DNA of 64,000 nucleotides from Peronospora farinosa (lineage: Eukaryota; Oomycota; Peronosporomycetes; Peronosporales; Peronosporaceae). Both the position numbers and the translations under genes were made by a program. Numbering within the stretch: the first letter of the stretch is position 1; the number at the start of each line of letters is the position of its first letter. Positions 22,078 through 32,879 of the stretch are shown one piece after another. The notes beneath the pieces are model-generated. The model made no database searches. It saw only the letters and a program-made list of their open reading frames with translations, and was not told the DNA's origin. The stretch is from assembly GCA_947646735.1 (NCBI GenBank), contig CANTFK010000994.1, positions 248,001-312,000 of the forward strand, read 5' to 3'.

Positions 22078-24584
22078 CTAGGAACGCTTCGTCGGGCTTG
22101 CCGGCTCAGTTAGCGGCCTCGTATCATGTTTCAGCTGGAATGGTTTGACGTCCGGAACGGGTCGCGCGTGGAAAATCATTTCCTTTCGACGCAAATGCTT
22201 GATTTCTTCTTCCTTCAATTGACGTTCCTGTTGCTCTCTCTGTTCACAAAATGCTTGTTCTCGTTCGCGACGCTCTTTTTCGGCGGCTTCGAAAGCAGCT
22301 CGCTCGGCAGCTCGAGTCTTTGTTGCCAGCATAGGGGACTCGGTCTGCGTGAGAGGTTTAGTGCTATGCACTACGTGGACAGTTTCGGACTCGAACACTG
22401 GCATAGGTTTTGCACGAAAAATGCCTGATGACTTAAGGCACTGCACTTCCTCCTCCCGACGTTTTTGCTCTAAGCGCTCTCGGGCTTCTTCGTGATAACG
22501 CTCTCCAGGCAACTCAAATGGTTTCACCTCGGTGGTAGGCTTTGTCGAGCCCTCAAACCTCGCAGGCGGTGCCGTCACACGCATGGGATTAGCTTTGAAT
22601 TGGCGTTGCTTTTCCTTTTCTTCCTCTTCAGCTTCAATCTTGCGACGAAAATTCTTCTGGTACTCTCGATGCAGCTGGATACTTTTTAACGGTGGGGTCT
22701 CAGGAATCACAGGCCGGTGAATTGGTGCTGGCAACGACTTCGGCTGGGTAGTCGAGCCTGCTTGGCGTGCTTTTAAACGCCGCTCCCGCTCTTTGCGGTG
22801 GCGTTCCATTTCAGCGGTAACGGAAGCAGCTCGCTGCAAGGCTTGTGGGCGAGTCACTGCACTCGTCGGCAACTTCGGTGCCATCCGATGGGTCAATCGA
22901 GCTTTGCTGTCCGGTTTTGCAGGGGAGTAGCGAGGATACGATTTTGGCTCAAGGATGTGCTTGTTCAATGGTCGAGCGTGAAACTTTTTGGCCAGTTCTT
23001 CGGCGTCATCATCGATAACCTCAACCGGTCGACGATGCGTCGCTGCTCGTCGACGGGTTTCCAGCTGCGGGGTCATTGGCTATTGCATAACATAAGATTT
23101 GCCCCGTCAAGCTTGGAGTTGTGGCAGCAGAACACTCCTTACGTTAACATACCTGAGTAAGGCCACCAACTTTCGGGCGACTGTAATCTTGGGCTGGTTT
23201 CCTTTGCTCATGTGACACGGGAACTGGTGGCAACCGTTGGTCGGCTCGTGTCGCTGTATGGAGTTGCGGAGCATGTGGTGTCTGTTTGGCAGCAAAGTAT
23301 AAACACAAACACATTAGCCTTTCAGTTATAATGCACCCGTCGCTTTCACTGTCTCACCGTTAAAGCTGATCGACTTTCTCGGACATGTGGCCTAAATGGA
23401 AGAGCAAAATCACGGGATAACAACTTTTCTGCTGCAATAGGCGGACTCCTTTTATCTTGTCCGGCCACGCTGCTATCCCTTCCACCATGAAGTCGTCGTG
23501 CGCGATTATCCACCTCAAAGTGCGGCGTCTGTGGGATCGTAAGTTGCTTCGTCGACCGCTGATGAACATTAGTCGGCGGTTGCTGCACTTTAATTTTCTC
23601 ATGGAACTCTCGAATCTTGAGTTTTTCCAATTGTAAAAGCAGTCGCTCCTCCTGAATTTTCAGCAACTCTCGACTCGTGCTGCTCATCCTTGATGGATCA
23701 TTTGGATTTGCAGTCCGTGTCTTTGAATGCATCTTAGGACTTCTTGGTCGTGTTACACGATGTGGTTTCTCTTCTGCAGGAACCTCGTCCATGTAACTCT
23801 GCTCTCTCATCCTCTGTTCCGCCTGCAATCGTCTTAAGTACGATTGCGTCGGCTGCATCAATTTAGACGTGACACTGTCTCCTGAGAGCCTGTTCTTGGT
23901 CGATCTAATAGCCTGTACTCCATTATTCATTGGTGTCGGTTCCGTCAGAGCCTTCCTTCCTCTTAACGTCGTACTTGACGACGATGTCTGTGAACTATAA
24001 GGTGAAAAGTGACCGTGTGTAGAGCTATGCATAGATGTGTCTACATCTTGTAGTAAATAGGACGACGTGGCTGAAGATTGAGATGATGATGCGTAGCGTC
24101 GAAACACTTCTTCAAAACTCTCTTCTCTGTCTTCCAATAAATTGCTTCTGTTCAGTACGTTCTCAATTTCTTCATCTTCTTTTTCTTCTTCAGGGCCTGT
24201 CATTGTTGTATCCATCATATTTGTCGTCTTATCTTCCATTTCAATCTCTAAAACGTGGCAATTAGCGTCCGTTTTAATCAATGTTTTAGCACCGTCCGGA
24301 TTACCGTTAAATCCTATAAATTCAGCCTCAACCGACGGTGCAGGGGAGGAGAAATAACCGTCTGCATTATTCACGTAACGTTGTTCAAGCGCCGGGTTCT
24401 TAAGGTCGTAATAAGACGGTGCATTAAACTGAAAATCCGCGTCGTCGTCGTCATCCTCGTCCTCCGGTGCGTCAGTCTCTGGCTCCGTGTCCTGTATGTA
24501 CTGATAGCTATTGTGATCGAAGTGGGAGGTCGCGTGACCTTCAGGCTTTGACGCTTCCATTGTCGTGTCCAGTAACGTCGCCAT
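22078..24584 (-). CDS. TPX2-like microtubule-associated protein
   Basis: Three exons (24584-23358, 23281-23153, 23079-22078) join in frame to about 785 residues. The start chosen is ATG at 24584; the open frame upstream has no other ATG. Near the N-terminus, FQFNAPSYYDL resembles the Aurora-A-binding start of TPX2. The C-terminal third has TPX2-family repeats: charged helices ending in F-x-A-x-P (FRAKPMPV, FHARPVPDVKPFQL, FHARPLN), including PFELPGERYHEEARERLEQK. TPX2 proteins nucleate spindle microtubules and activate Aurora kinase. The middle is Ser/Thr-rich with short coiled coils. Its promoter faces that of the pyrophosphatase, 295 bp away. Confidence 0.8.
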
Positions 24585-24603
24585 GAGGAGGTAATAAAGG
24601 CCC

Positions 24604-24616
24604 AATTGCGGAATGA
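24604..24616 (-). promoter_or_regulatory. Oomycete initiator (INR) element of the TPX2-like gene
   Basis: The minus strand reads TCATTCCGCAATT, matching the oomycete INR consensus TCATTYYNCAWTT at every position, 20 bp upstream of the ATG at 24584. Such elements set the transcription start in Phytophthora. Transcription from here would give a very short 5' leader, as is common for these genes. Confidence 0.7.
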
Positions 24617-24879
24617 TAAATGGTAGTTTAAAATTTAAAAAAATTAGCTGCTGAATCTGGGGTTATGAGTTTAAGAAAAAGTCACAAAATATCGTTATAT
24701 AGAATTAGTTGAGTATGATTTATCTTACCATATATACTATAAGATTAATACAAATACTTATAAATACAGGTACCAGTAATGAGAATCATCACTTTTTATT
24801 TTGCTGCACAACAGTATGCGGTTTCGCAGGTTGCCAGATTCTATTACGTAGTTTGTGGCGTTCCATTCCATTAAAACAT

Positions 24880-25768
24880 ATGAGGCTCCTGACGTTGCGT
24901 CATCACGTGGTGCAATGTATCCATGCCAAGCGTCTGGTGCGTCTTCTCTCTCTATCTCTTTACTCTTGTAACCTTCGACTTATATTCCTCTTCTCTTGTG
25001 CAGCATACTGTCCGTTGTCATGGCCAACCTGGTACACTTGATTGTCGCTACTTTTTCTACAACAATCTCGGTCACAAGCAGTCTCCGTGGCACCATGTGC
25101 CTCTCTACGCGTCGTCGTCACTCCCCAACCCTCTACAAGATGATAACACTGCCATTTTTCACTTTGTGAATGAAATTCCAAAGGGGTCGCGACTCAAGAT
25201 GGAGATAGCAGGCGACGAAGAATTTAATCCAATCAAACAAGACAAGCGTCAAGGTGCTCCTCGTCTCTACCACAGCGCGTCACTGATCAATTACGGCTGT
25301 TTACCACAAACATGGGAAGACCCTAACCACGTGGATGCAGCCACTAAACATGGTGGAGACAACGACCCCATTGATGTGTGTGAGATTGGCAGTCGCGTCG
25401 CCAGCATTGGCGAGATTTACCCCGTCAAAGTGCTTGGGGTTTTGGGTATGATTGATGGCGGAGAGACGGACTGGAAAGTTATTGCAATGAATGTGAACGA
25501 TCCTCTAGCTGAACAGGTGAATGACTTGAGAGACTTGAAGAAGACGCCACTGCATGATGTGGTTGGACAAGTGCATCGTTGGTTCCGGGATTACAAGATT
25601 CCGGATGGAAAACCGGCCAGTGATTTTGCATTTAATGGCGAAGCACAATCAAGAGAGTTTGCATTGAATGTGATCCAGCAGACGCATGAAAGCTGGAAGC
25701 AACTGGTGGGAGACGAGTTGACCTTGAAACCAAACCCAAAACTTTGGACTTGCAACGTCAAGATGTGA
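24880..25768 (+). CDS. Inorganic pyrophosphatase (family I), probably mitochondrial
   Basis: Exon 1 (24880-24936) encodes 19 residues (MRLLTLRHHVVQCIHAKRL) that look like a mitochondrial presequence: basic and hydrophobic, no acidic residue. A 67-bp phase-0 intron follows, then exon 2 (25004-25768) with the enzyme, about 273 residues in total. Family I landmarks are FHFVNEIPKGSRLKMEI, INYGCLPQTWEDP, and the signature DNDPIDV (138-144) whose Asp residues bind Mg2+. The enzyme hydrolyses pyrophosphate to two phosphates and so drives biosynthesis. Starting instead at the ATG at 24923 inside the intron-containing frame would give an unlikely N-terminus, so the spliced model is preferred. Confidence 0.9.
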
Positions 25769-27689
25769 GTTGAGTGGAAAAGGCCGGTAGTAAGTCTATA
25801 GAGATTTTGAAAAACGTGTGATTTCCTTTGGTCTTCGGTGAGCAAAAGGAAGCTGACTTGAAACATATATTTGTATCAGTTGATGACGATACATTTCCAT
25901 GTGGACTGGTTCTGGTTGTTTGGCTGACTATCTGTAATCGAATTGGTGGCTAGATCTGCCTTCTATTGCAGCAGACGTAAAAGATTTTGGATTTGAGTAT
26001 AGTGCTGTAGTGACAATTGGATCTTGAAACGTCCTAGAATACGAGTCTTCACCAGAACACTGTACGTTCCAACAGAGAAGCCATGGTGAGTTTGCAAGAC
26101 CCCTAAGTAACACCTGCAGAAGTAGTAGCGAGAATAAATCACGACGTTTCTCAGCGTGGAATTCGCTCGCTTGGGTCATTCTATAAAGGTTGCATAGCAG
26201 GTGATATGTCGCAAAAATGTGGTGTAGAACGATAGATTGAAAGGTAAGTAAGCTACTTGACCCAGCAAAACTTTCGTTCATTGGTAACGAATTCACATAA
26301 ACCTCGACAAGTTACAAAGGAGGAAAACTCCGCCATCTACAGCACCCGCTTTACCTTATGTGAATCCATATCGCTGACCAAAGCGAGCGAGACATAAACG
26401 ACTAGGCTTACAATCAAAGTGATCCCGCATCGCGTTAGACAATGCTATCGACATGGTGACTTGCAGTGGGTACAGCTCTGGGATCGTAGAAATGCGAGCA
26501 AATGAGCTGTTGCAGACCTTTTATCAGGCCTCAAGGCAACAGTAGTTGTCTGTACATTGGTTGATTACCTGGTTTATGACATGGTGTCATTGCACAGCAC
26601 CAAAAGATATTCTGCGAGTATTCGCATATTTCGACACTCTACGCCAAGAAGAATAGCTGTATTGTTTCTAAGGATCATCAACTAACGTCAACACCATCCT
26701 AAGGGGCGGTCGAAAGGCCGAGATCTTCGTCTGAAAGGACTGAAGTCAAAACTGCTACCTGGTTCGCGTGTGAAGACATCCCGCATCAGGATTTAATAAT
26801 ATTAAATCCCGGCTCACCTGATTGCGCTATTGTTGCGCGGTGATGTGAAGACTTTACTGTAGGCACGAGGTAACAAGTACATGTCCAAGCAAATATACGT
26901 ATCAAACCTTTAGAAGGAATTGAGACGCTTTGAGACGTCAACGTTGCAGTTAGACAGCTCAGAGCGGATAACATATTCACGAAAATTTGCGTCTATTTGC
27001 TGGTCGTGCTTCATCGTAGTCTGAAGCACAAGATTAATGAGTTTATTCCGTAAGATTTTAAATTCACTACGGCGCAAATGCCAGTCACACAAGCCCGATT
27101 GCAACGAATGCACTAGGTGGCCAGGCAACGCTAGATCGTCTACAAATTCGTTCAGAATTTATTAAAACGCCGTACTTTAAGGTCACATAAAAGCACAATG
27201 CTTCAACTCGGGTTCGAATTGCTGAAGCGTCCGGCTGCTGAATCATTTCTATATGTTGGGACTATAAACCTTGCACATCAGAACGTTATGTAAGACATGT
27301 ATATCGCATTTGTAGTTGAGAAAAAGCGTGCAATGTTATATGCTTTGTCTCAACTGATTAAGAAAAAGGAGGTAAGAATGTCCCTATGCTTTTCTCAACT
27401 AATCACGAAACCAACAGAGACATCAATGAAACTAATAGTTCGTCCTACTAAACACCCTTGCAAGCCCAATTCACTTTTAAGTGATAATGGTAACGGATTA
27501 TAGAAAATTGTAAATGAGATAATCAGTTTAAGTCAAGCACGCGATGATGTGAAGTGCTCTGTATCATCGCGTTGACCATGTGTGGGAAGACACTAGGATC
27601 AATCGTTCTACTAGGCGATGGAAATCCGAGGCAGCTGTCTAACTCATTATTGCTTTTGCAGCACTACCACCAACACCTTCTCCACTTCA
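25769..27689. other. Long intergenic stretch, no gene supported
   Basis: About 1.9 kb without a convincing gene. The longest open frame (26296-25928, minus, 122 residues) has no recognisable domain and a signal-like composition only in part. A B-box-like GGTTCGAATT occurs at 27210-27219, but no A box or cloverleaf goes with it. An upstream 5' exon or promoter of the PLAC8 gene probably lies near 27550-27660. Confidence 0.45.
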
Positions 27690-28487
27690 ATGAATACGAT
27701 CATGAACCCGAGTGACACTTCAAGAGCTCCTTACGCGATCCAGGTGAATGACACGTTAAATCCTGAAAGAATTGTACCTTGCACTCCGGGATGTGACGAT
27801 CCCAGCAACTACAAGCAACTCGACGATGACGCTTTTCACGGCATTGCAACTGGCCATTGGAGCACCAATCTCTTCTCCAGCTTCAACAACCTTGTGCCGA
27901 ATGCTCTCATGGCCTCATTTTGTCCGTGCGTGTCGCTCGCACAGATCACGAGTCGTCTGGGGCTTCTGCCGTTCAACTCCGCACTGCTGTTATTCGGCAT
28001 CCTGTGCTTGCTCGAGCTGCTCATATTGATACTCGCTGTCGTGCAGTTCATTGCAGTGGCGATGCTCGGACGCAACGGGGGCGGGCACTATTACCACGAT
28101 CACCAAAAGCACCACGATCACCAACACCACGGGCACCACTCGCACGAGCACCGTTTCGATGACCACCATATGGGTGACGACCACCGCATGGGTGACGACC
28201 ACCGCATGGGTAACGAGCACCGTATGGGTAACGAGCATCGACCTGCGATCAATATAGCGTTCCTGGTCGTTGCAGTGCTGACACACGCATCTTTGACCAC
28301 TGCTCTGTGGATGCTACGCAAGCGGATTCGCAGTCAATTCCAGATTCCAGGCTCGAACATGAACGACTGCATGTCTGTCGCCTGTTGCCCATGCTTCTCA
28401 ACGGCACAAATGGCTACTCATATCAAAAGCTACCAACCCGGATCGTGCTCTTTCGGGCCCGTGGACACGTTGCCTCGCTACCAGTGA
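27690..28487 (+). CDS. PLAC8-family Cys-rich membrane protein with His-rich loop
   Basis: 265 residues from the ATG at 27690. A frame extends upstream to 27618, but a good acceptor (TTTTGCAG at 27653-27660) suggests a 5' intron, so the start is uncertain. PLAC8 signatures are ALMASFCPCVSLAQITSRLG and, near the end, CMSVACCPCFSTAQMATHIK. Two hydrophobic helices lie between them (LLLFGILCLLELLILILAVV and NIAFLVVAVLTHASLTTALW). The loop between the helices is about 55 residues and extremely rich in His, including an 18-bp tandem repeat encoding MGDDHR or MGNEHR four times. PLAC8 proteins affect cell size and cadmium or calcium transport in plants. The loop could bind zinc, nickel or copper. Confidence 0.8.
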   Translation: MNTIMNPSDTSRAPYAIQVNDTLNPERIVPCTPGCDDPSNYKQLDDDAFHGIATGHWSTNLFSSFNNLVPNALMASFCPCVSLAQITSRLGLLPFNSALLLFGILCLLELLILILAVVQFIAVAMLGRNGGGHYYHDHQKHHDHQHHGHHSHEHRFDDHHMGDDHRMGDDHRMGNEHRMGNEHRPAINIAFLVVAVLTHASLTTALWMLRKRIRSQFQIPGSNMNDCMSVACCPCFSTAQMATHIKSYQPGSCSFGPVDTLPRYQ

Positions 28488-28783
28488 GTGATAAATCTCG
28501 AAACGCATCGCATGAACTTGACGTTGAAGCGGTATTAGGTAGCATCTGTAGCCATCTTGCTAAAAACGAGCTTAATCAATACTCTACAATTGGTTTGCAT
28601 ACTTCAATTCTTATGTTTGTCATTGCATACGTATAGTATACGCCTTGCTAAATTGTCAGTGCTTCTGAGAAATTGAAGGGTGGTGGATAGTTAACGTTTG
28701 GGTGGTGGATAGTTAGTGTTTAAAAAAATGTTTTAACAAATCAAATCATATCAATTATTATAAAGTGTCCTGAGCCACACGTA

Positions 28784-31222
28784 ATGTTGCGTCAATTCGG
28801 CATAAATTCCTGTCGCGCATCCGCGCTGCTGTCACTTTCCCGGCAGCCCTTTTCACCATTCTACAGGTTACCGCTTCTTTGCCAGCATCATGTGAATCGA
28901 TGCAGCTCTTCTTTGTCTCTTACCGCCCAGAATTTCGCCCAGGAGGACGCTGCAAGCATCGCCACCATCCGGAACATCGGCATCTTGGCGCATATCGACG
29001 CTGGCAAGACCACTACAACGGAACGCATGCTGTTTTATGCTGGAGCTATTCGAAAGATGGGTGAGGTACACAACGGCGACGCAACAATGGACTTTTTGCC
29101 CCAGGAACGGGAGCGGGGTATCACTATCGGCGCTGCCGCCATCAGTTTCCCGTGGCGTGAACACGACATTAATCTCATCGATACTCCTGGTCATGTGGAC
29201 TTTACTATCGAAGTAGAGAGAACTTTACGTGTACTGGATGGAGCTGTTGCAGTGCTGGATGGCGTGGCAGGCGTGGAGGCACAGACGGAGACGGTCTGGG
29301 AACAGGCAGACAGATACAAAGTCCCACGTATTGCGTTTATTAACAAATTGGATCGTGAAGGAGCAAGCTTTAGCAGGTCATGCGAGTCTATTGAAGCCAG
29401 ATTTGGAGTGCAGACATTGTGTGTGCAGTTGCCGATTGGAGAAGAAGCGGGATTCGAAGGATTACTAGATCTTGTGGACATGCAGTTGGTCAAGTGGATG
29501 GACAAAGAAGGCGAACAGGTTCAGAGACTACCCTTGCTGTCGTCTACGGGTGGCAAGATGGCGGAAATGTATGCAAAAGCACTTGTAGGACGTCAAACGT
29601 TGATCGAACGTGCTTCGAATTACGATGATGAGCTCGGTGAACTTTTTCTCATGGAAGAAGAGATTGAAAATCATATACTGAAGGCAGCACTACGACGGAT
29701 TACGGTGCAGCGTAGCCTGGCGTCTAAAGTCGTTGTTACGCTTTGTGGCAGTGCGCTGAAAAACAAGGGCGTGCAACCGTTACTGGATGCTGTGGTAGAC
29801 TATTTGCCGTCGCCACTGGATTTGTCCCCGTTTGAAGCGCACAGCGTCATAGGTGGCAAGAAGACTCGTGGTCACGGCCATCATAAAGAAAACGAAGTGG
29901 TTCAGAGGAAGGCGTCCTCATGCGAGCCGCTATGTGCGCTTGCTTTCAAGGTTCAGCACGACCGGCAGCGTGGCCTTGTTGTATTCTTCCGCGTGTATTC
30001 TGGCGTGCTGAATGCCAAATCGCAGTTGATAAACACCTCTCGTAATGGCACAAAGGAAAGGCTGACAAGGCTCATGCATGTTGCTGCAGACGGTGAGGAG
30101 GCTGTAGATAGCATTTCGGCTGGCCACATTGGTGCTGCGGTGGGACTTAAGCACACGTTTACGGGTGACACGCTAATGAGTGCTAAGGATGCTGCCAGCC
30201 AGATTGTGTTACCAGGCGTCCAAATTCCTAAGCCTGTGTTCACGTGTTCGATTGAGGCCGAGTCATCTGCTAAGCAAAAGGATCTCGACACAGCGCTGGA
30301 ATATTTGCAACGCGAGGATCCGAGCTTTGTGGTAACAGTGGATGACGAGACTGGCCAAACGCTGATGTCGGGCATGGGTGAGCTTCATCTGGACATTATT
30401 CAAGAACGACTGCGCAGTGAGTACAAGCTTGAACCTTCTGTCGGTACTATGCGCGTAGCTTACCTGGAGAGCATTACAAGCTCTAATGAGCTATCATACG
30501 TACACGATGTCATGTTGGGCACTGACCGCCATTTTGCGAAGCTGACAGTCCAAGTGAATCCATTGCTTGAGCTACAAGAGGAAACCCAAGACAAGGACAA
30601 TGAAGAAGATGACGAGGACAACAGCACCATTGTGCACTGGAAGAATCTGGGCGCAAAAAAGATGCCCCATGCTTTTGCTCTGGCGATCGAGGAGGGGCTG
30701 CGGGCTGGACTGAGTCGCGGAGTTTTGACGCCGAATCGTGTTGCATACGTAAAGGTCACGATGGACGAAGCTGATTGCGAATGGGATTGTGACTCGAGTG
30801 CAGCATCTTTCCGAACAGCGGCTGCGCTTGCGCTGAAGCAGGCTCTTAAGGAATCTGGTCCAGTTATCCTAGAGCCAATGATGAAGCTCGAGGTGCGCTC
30901 TCCTGATCGCTGTGTAGGCGACGTCCTGTCTGACTTAAGCTCTCAAAGACGTGCACACATCCAGGAGGTGGTGTCTTTTTCTGCTAGTGACGGTAGTAAT
31001 TCCACGGCTAGCAAAGGCCGCACTATTGTCCACGCTCATGTTCCATTGGCACACATGGTCGGCTATGCAACTTTGCTGCGATCAAAGACACAGGGTGAAG
31101 CCTCTTTCGGGATTCAGTTCTCACGTTATGTGGAGGTAGACCCAGCAACTCGTGACCGCTTGACTGAAACTTTTGGAAAGCTTCATCAACACATTTCGAG
31201 GGCGTCTACCTCGACTGGTTGA
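28784..31222 (+). CDS. GFM2: Mitochondrial elongation factor G2 (ribosome recycling GTPase)
   Basis: 812 residues, one exon. The N-terminus (about 1-55) is basic, Ser/Arg-rich and without acidic residues, as expected of a mitochondrial presequence. GTPase motifs follow: AHIDAGKTTTTE (G1, 69-80), RERGITIG (G2), DTPGHVDFTIEVERTLRVLDG (G3) and INKLDR (G4). The sequence TMDFLPQERERGIT and the segment VWEQADRYKVPRIAFINKLD resemble EF-G2/GFM2 (yeast MEF2) more than EF-G1. Domains II to V are present to the end. EF-G2 works with ribosome recycling factor to split mitochondrial ribosomes after termination. A Glu/Asp-rich insertion (about residues 600-620) lies in domain IV. Confidence 0.9.
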   Translation: MLRQFGINSCRASALLSLSRQPFSPFYRLPLLCQHHVNRCSSSLSLTAQNFAQEDAASIATIRNIGILAHIDAGKTTTTERMLFYAGAIRKMGEVHNGDATMDFLPQERERGITIGAAAISFPWREHDINLIDTPGHVDFTIEVERTLRVLDGAVAVLDGVAGVEAQTETVWEQADRYKVPRIAFINKLDREGASFSRSCESIEARFGVQTLCVQLPIGEEAGFEGLLDLVDMQLVKWMDKEGEQVQRLPLLSSTGGKMAEMYAKALVGRQTLIERASNYDDELGELFLMEEEIENHILKAALRRITVQRSLASKVVVTLCGSALKNKGVQPLLDAVVDYLPSPLDLSPFEAHSVIGGKKTRGHGHHKENEVVQRKASSCEPLCALAFKVQHDRQRGLVVFFRVYSGVLNAKSQLINTSRNGTKERLTRLMHVAADGEEAVDSISAGHIGAAVGLKHTFTGDTLMSAKDAASQIVLPGVQIPKPVFTCSIEAESSAKQKDLDTALEYLQREDPSFVVTVDDETGQTLMSGMGELHLDIIQERLRSEYKLEPSVGTMRVAYLESITSSNELSYVHDVMLGTDRHFAKLTVQVNPLLELQEETQDKDNEEDDEDNSTIVHWKNLGAKKMPHAFALAIEEGLRAGLSRGVLTPNRVAYVKVTMDEADCEWDCDSSAASFRTAAALALKQALKESGPVILEPMMKLEVRSPDRCVGDVLSDLSSQRRAHIQEVVSFSASDGSNSTASKGRTIVHAHVPLAHMVGYATLLRSKTQGEASFGIQFSRYVEVDPATRDRLTETFGKLHQHISRASTSTG

Positions 31223-32879
31223 ACAAACATTGAGAATAAGACATCACGCAGGTAAGACGCCTATACAATTCAATTATTCAAGAAGCCAAGCTCGAGTCTA
31301 CATCACGATGTCACCTCCCCACCATGTGCTACTTGAATATCTTGTGATGTCATCGACAAGCTGCAGTTGACCAACGAGGTTCCAGTCTGAACGACATCCT
31401 ATGATCCGTCTGAGAACGTCGTTTTTAACAAGTACCTGCTTTCCTGTTTGCAACAACGTTTTGCATGGGGCCGTCTTTCAACCGCAGTTTACACAATGTT
31501 GTAAAACTAACTCAAGCTCCCAAGCAGGCGTTTCCAGCCAAGACACATTGCGCAATACGAGTAATTGCGGTGCAATGGACGACGATCTTTTCGTTTAGCA
31601 TTAAGAACAAGAAGACCTTAAGACAGTAAGTAACATGTCCGTGAAGCAAAAAGCTAATTCACCTCAAAGTAATTGGCATATGTAAGCAATCGTAAACGAG
31701 CTGGTTCAGTTTTACTTATTAAAAAGGTTTGGGGAAAATTAATGTTTACGCATAACAACATTAGTATCTAGAACAACGAAAGGATGAGACAACACTTAAT
31801 CGTCTATTGAAAACGTTATTTGTAAAATAGGGCGTAAAAATCCTTCAAGTCACGTCGTCGAAGCGAGGTTCAATACGAAAAACACATGATAATTTTGCCC
31901 AAAGCATTAAGAAATTTTAATGGACAATGCGACGAAATGCCACGACAGTTTCGTGAAACTGATGACGGATATTTTGTTGCAAACATCTGTTGCTACTTGA
32001 ACGAGGAGCGAATAACTTTTGCTCGATTGCCGTCACAACATTCACAACGCATTGGTACAATGGGATAAACATCAATTCTCAACGTGTCAATTGCGTTGCG
32101 TCGCTTTAAGATTGAAAAAAAATGTCTAAACCCTTTGGCTGTGCGAATTTAACGGCCAAACGTTCGGTATCGGTAATTTATTTTGCATGGGGACCAAAGT
32201 TTTCCCAGCAAGTTGCCTGAAGGTGCTTTATCACCATAAATTTGTCAGTTGCTCGACCACTGGAAATGATCGTCTGATGGCGGTTTCAGCTTTGTGGAAA
32301 ATCAGATCAAGCGTTTCATGTCGCACCAAATTCACCAAATTTAATGTTCAGAACCAGGCTGGTCAACTCTGTATCCTTTAATAATCGATAAGTTGACTCA
32401 CTCGTTTTTGCTTATAGCCACATTAGAATCGATAACAATAAGGTCTACCAGTATATTGACAAGCTACAACTGATAATAATGTTGTCTTCTTTCTGTATGT
32501 ATTACTAGAGGTTAATCTGAAAATGTAAAACTCAGATGTTTTGAAATCTGGGAAATTTAGAAATTAGAGCGTCCTTTTTCGCCCTATACCCCCTCGAGAA
32601 CAAACGACGATTAGCCAGAAAGAAAGGAAGTCTTACGAAGCGTTCGACCTCGTGCGGGAAGATCAATACCTCGTCGTGTAGTGCATTTTACGAGACGCCA
32701 TTTGTATATACGTATAGTGGAGACGCTACTGCATCTTCTTATTCAAGTGCGATTGACTCTCTTCATCTACAGCTGACGCTATTGCCGCGCGTAGATCGTC
32801 GCCTTCATTCCCCTCATTTCGTCCACGTTTTGCTCTTTAAGTCGTCCGTAGGGGCTTAAATCATTCTCAAAAGAGTGCC
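31223..32879. other. Long intergenic stretch, no gene supported
   Basis: About 1.65 kb of AT-rich DNA between two genes on the same strand. The longest small ORFs (31886-32068, 32187-32381) have no recognisable features. It should contain the EF-G2 terminator and the promoter of the next gene. No tRNA or repeat was recognised. Confidence 0.45.
32861..32871 (+). promoter_or_regulatory. Initiator-like element before the RING-CH/FHA gene
   Basis: TCATTCTCAAA lies 19 bp before the ATG and partly fits the oomycete INR (TCATTYY then CA). Its spacing is like that of the TPX2-like gene. Confidence 0.4.

Noticed and set aside
26786..27128. Small minus-strand ORFs in the 25.8-27.7 kb gap as genes
   Set aside because: Short, overlapping, no domain or splice support, and codon use unlike the neighbours.
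27200..27220. B-box-like GGTTCGAATT suggesting a tRNA gene
   Set aside because: No A box at the right distance and no cloverleaf on either strand.
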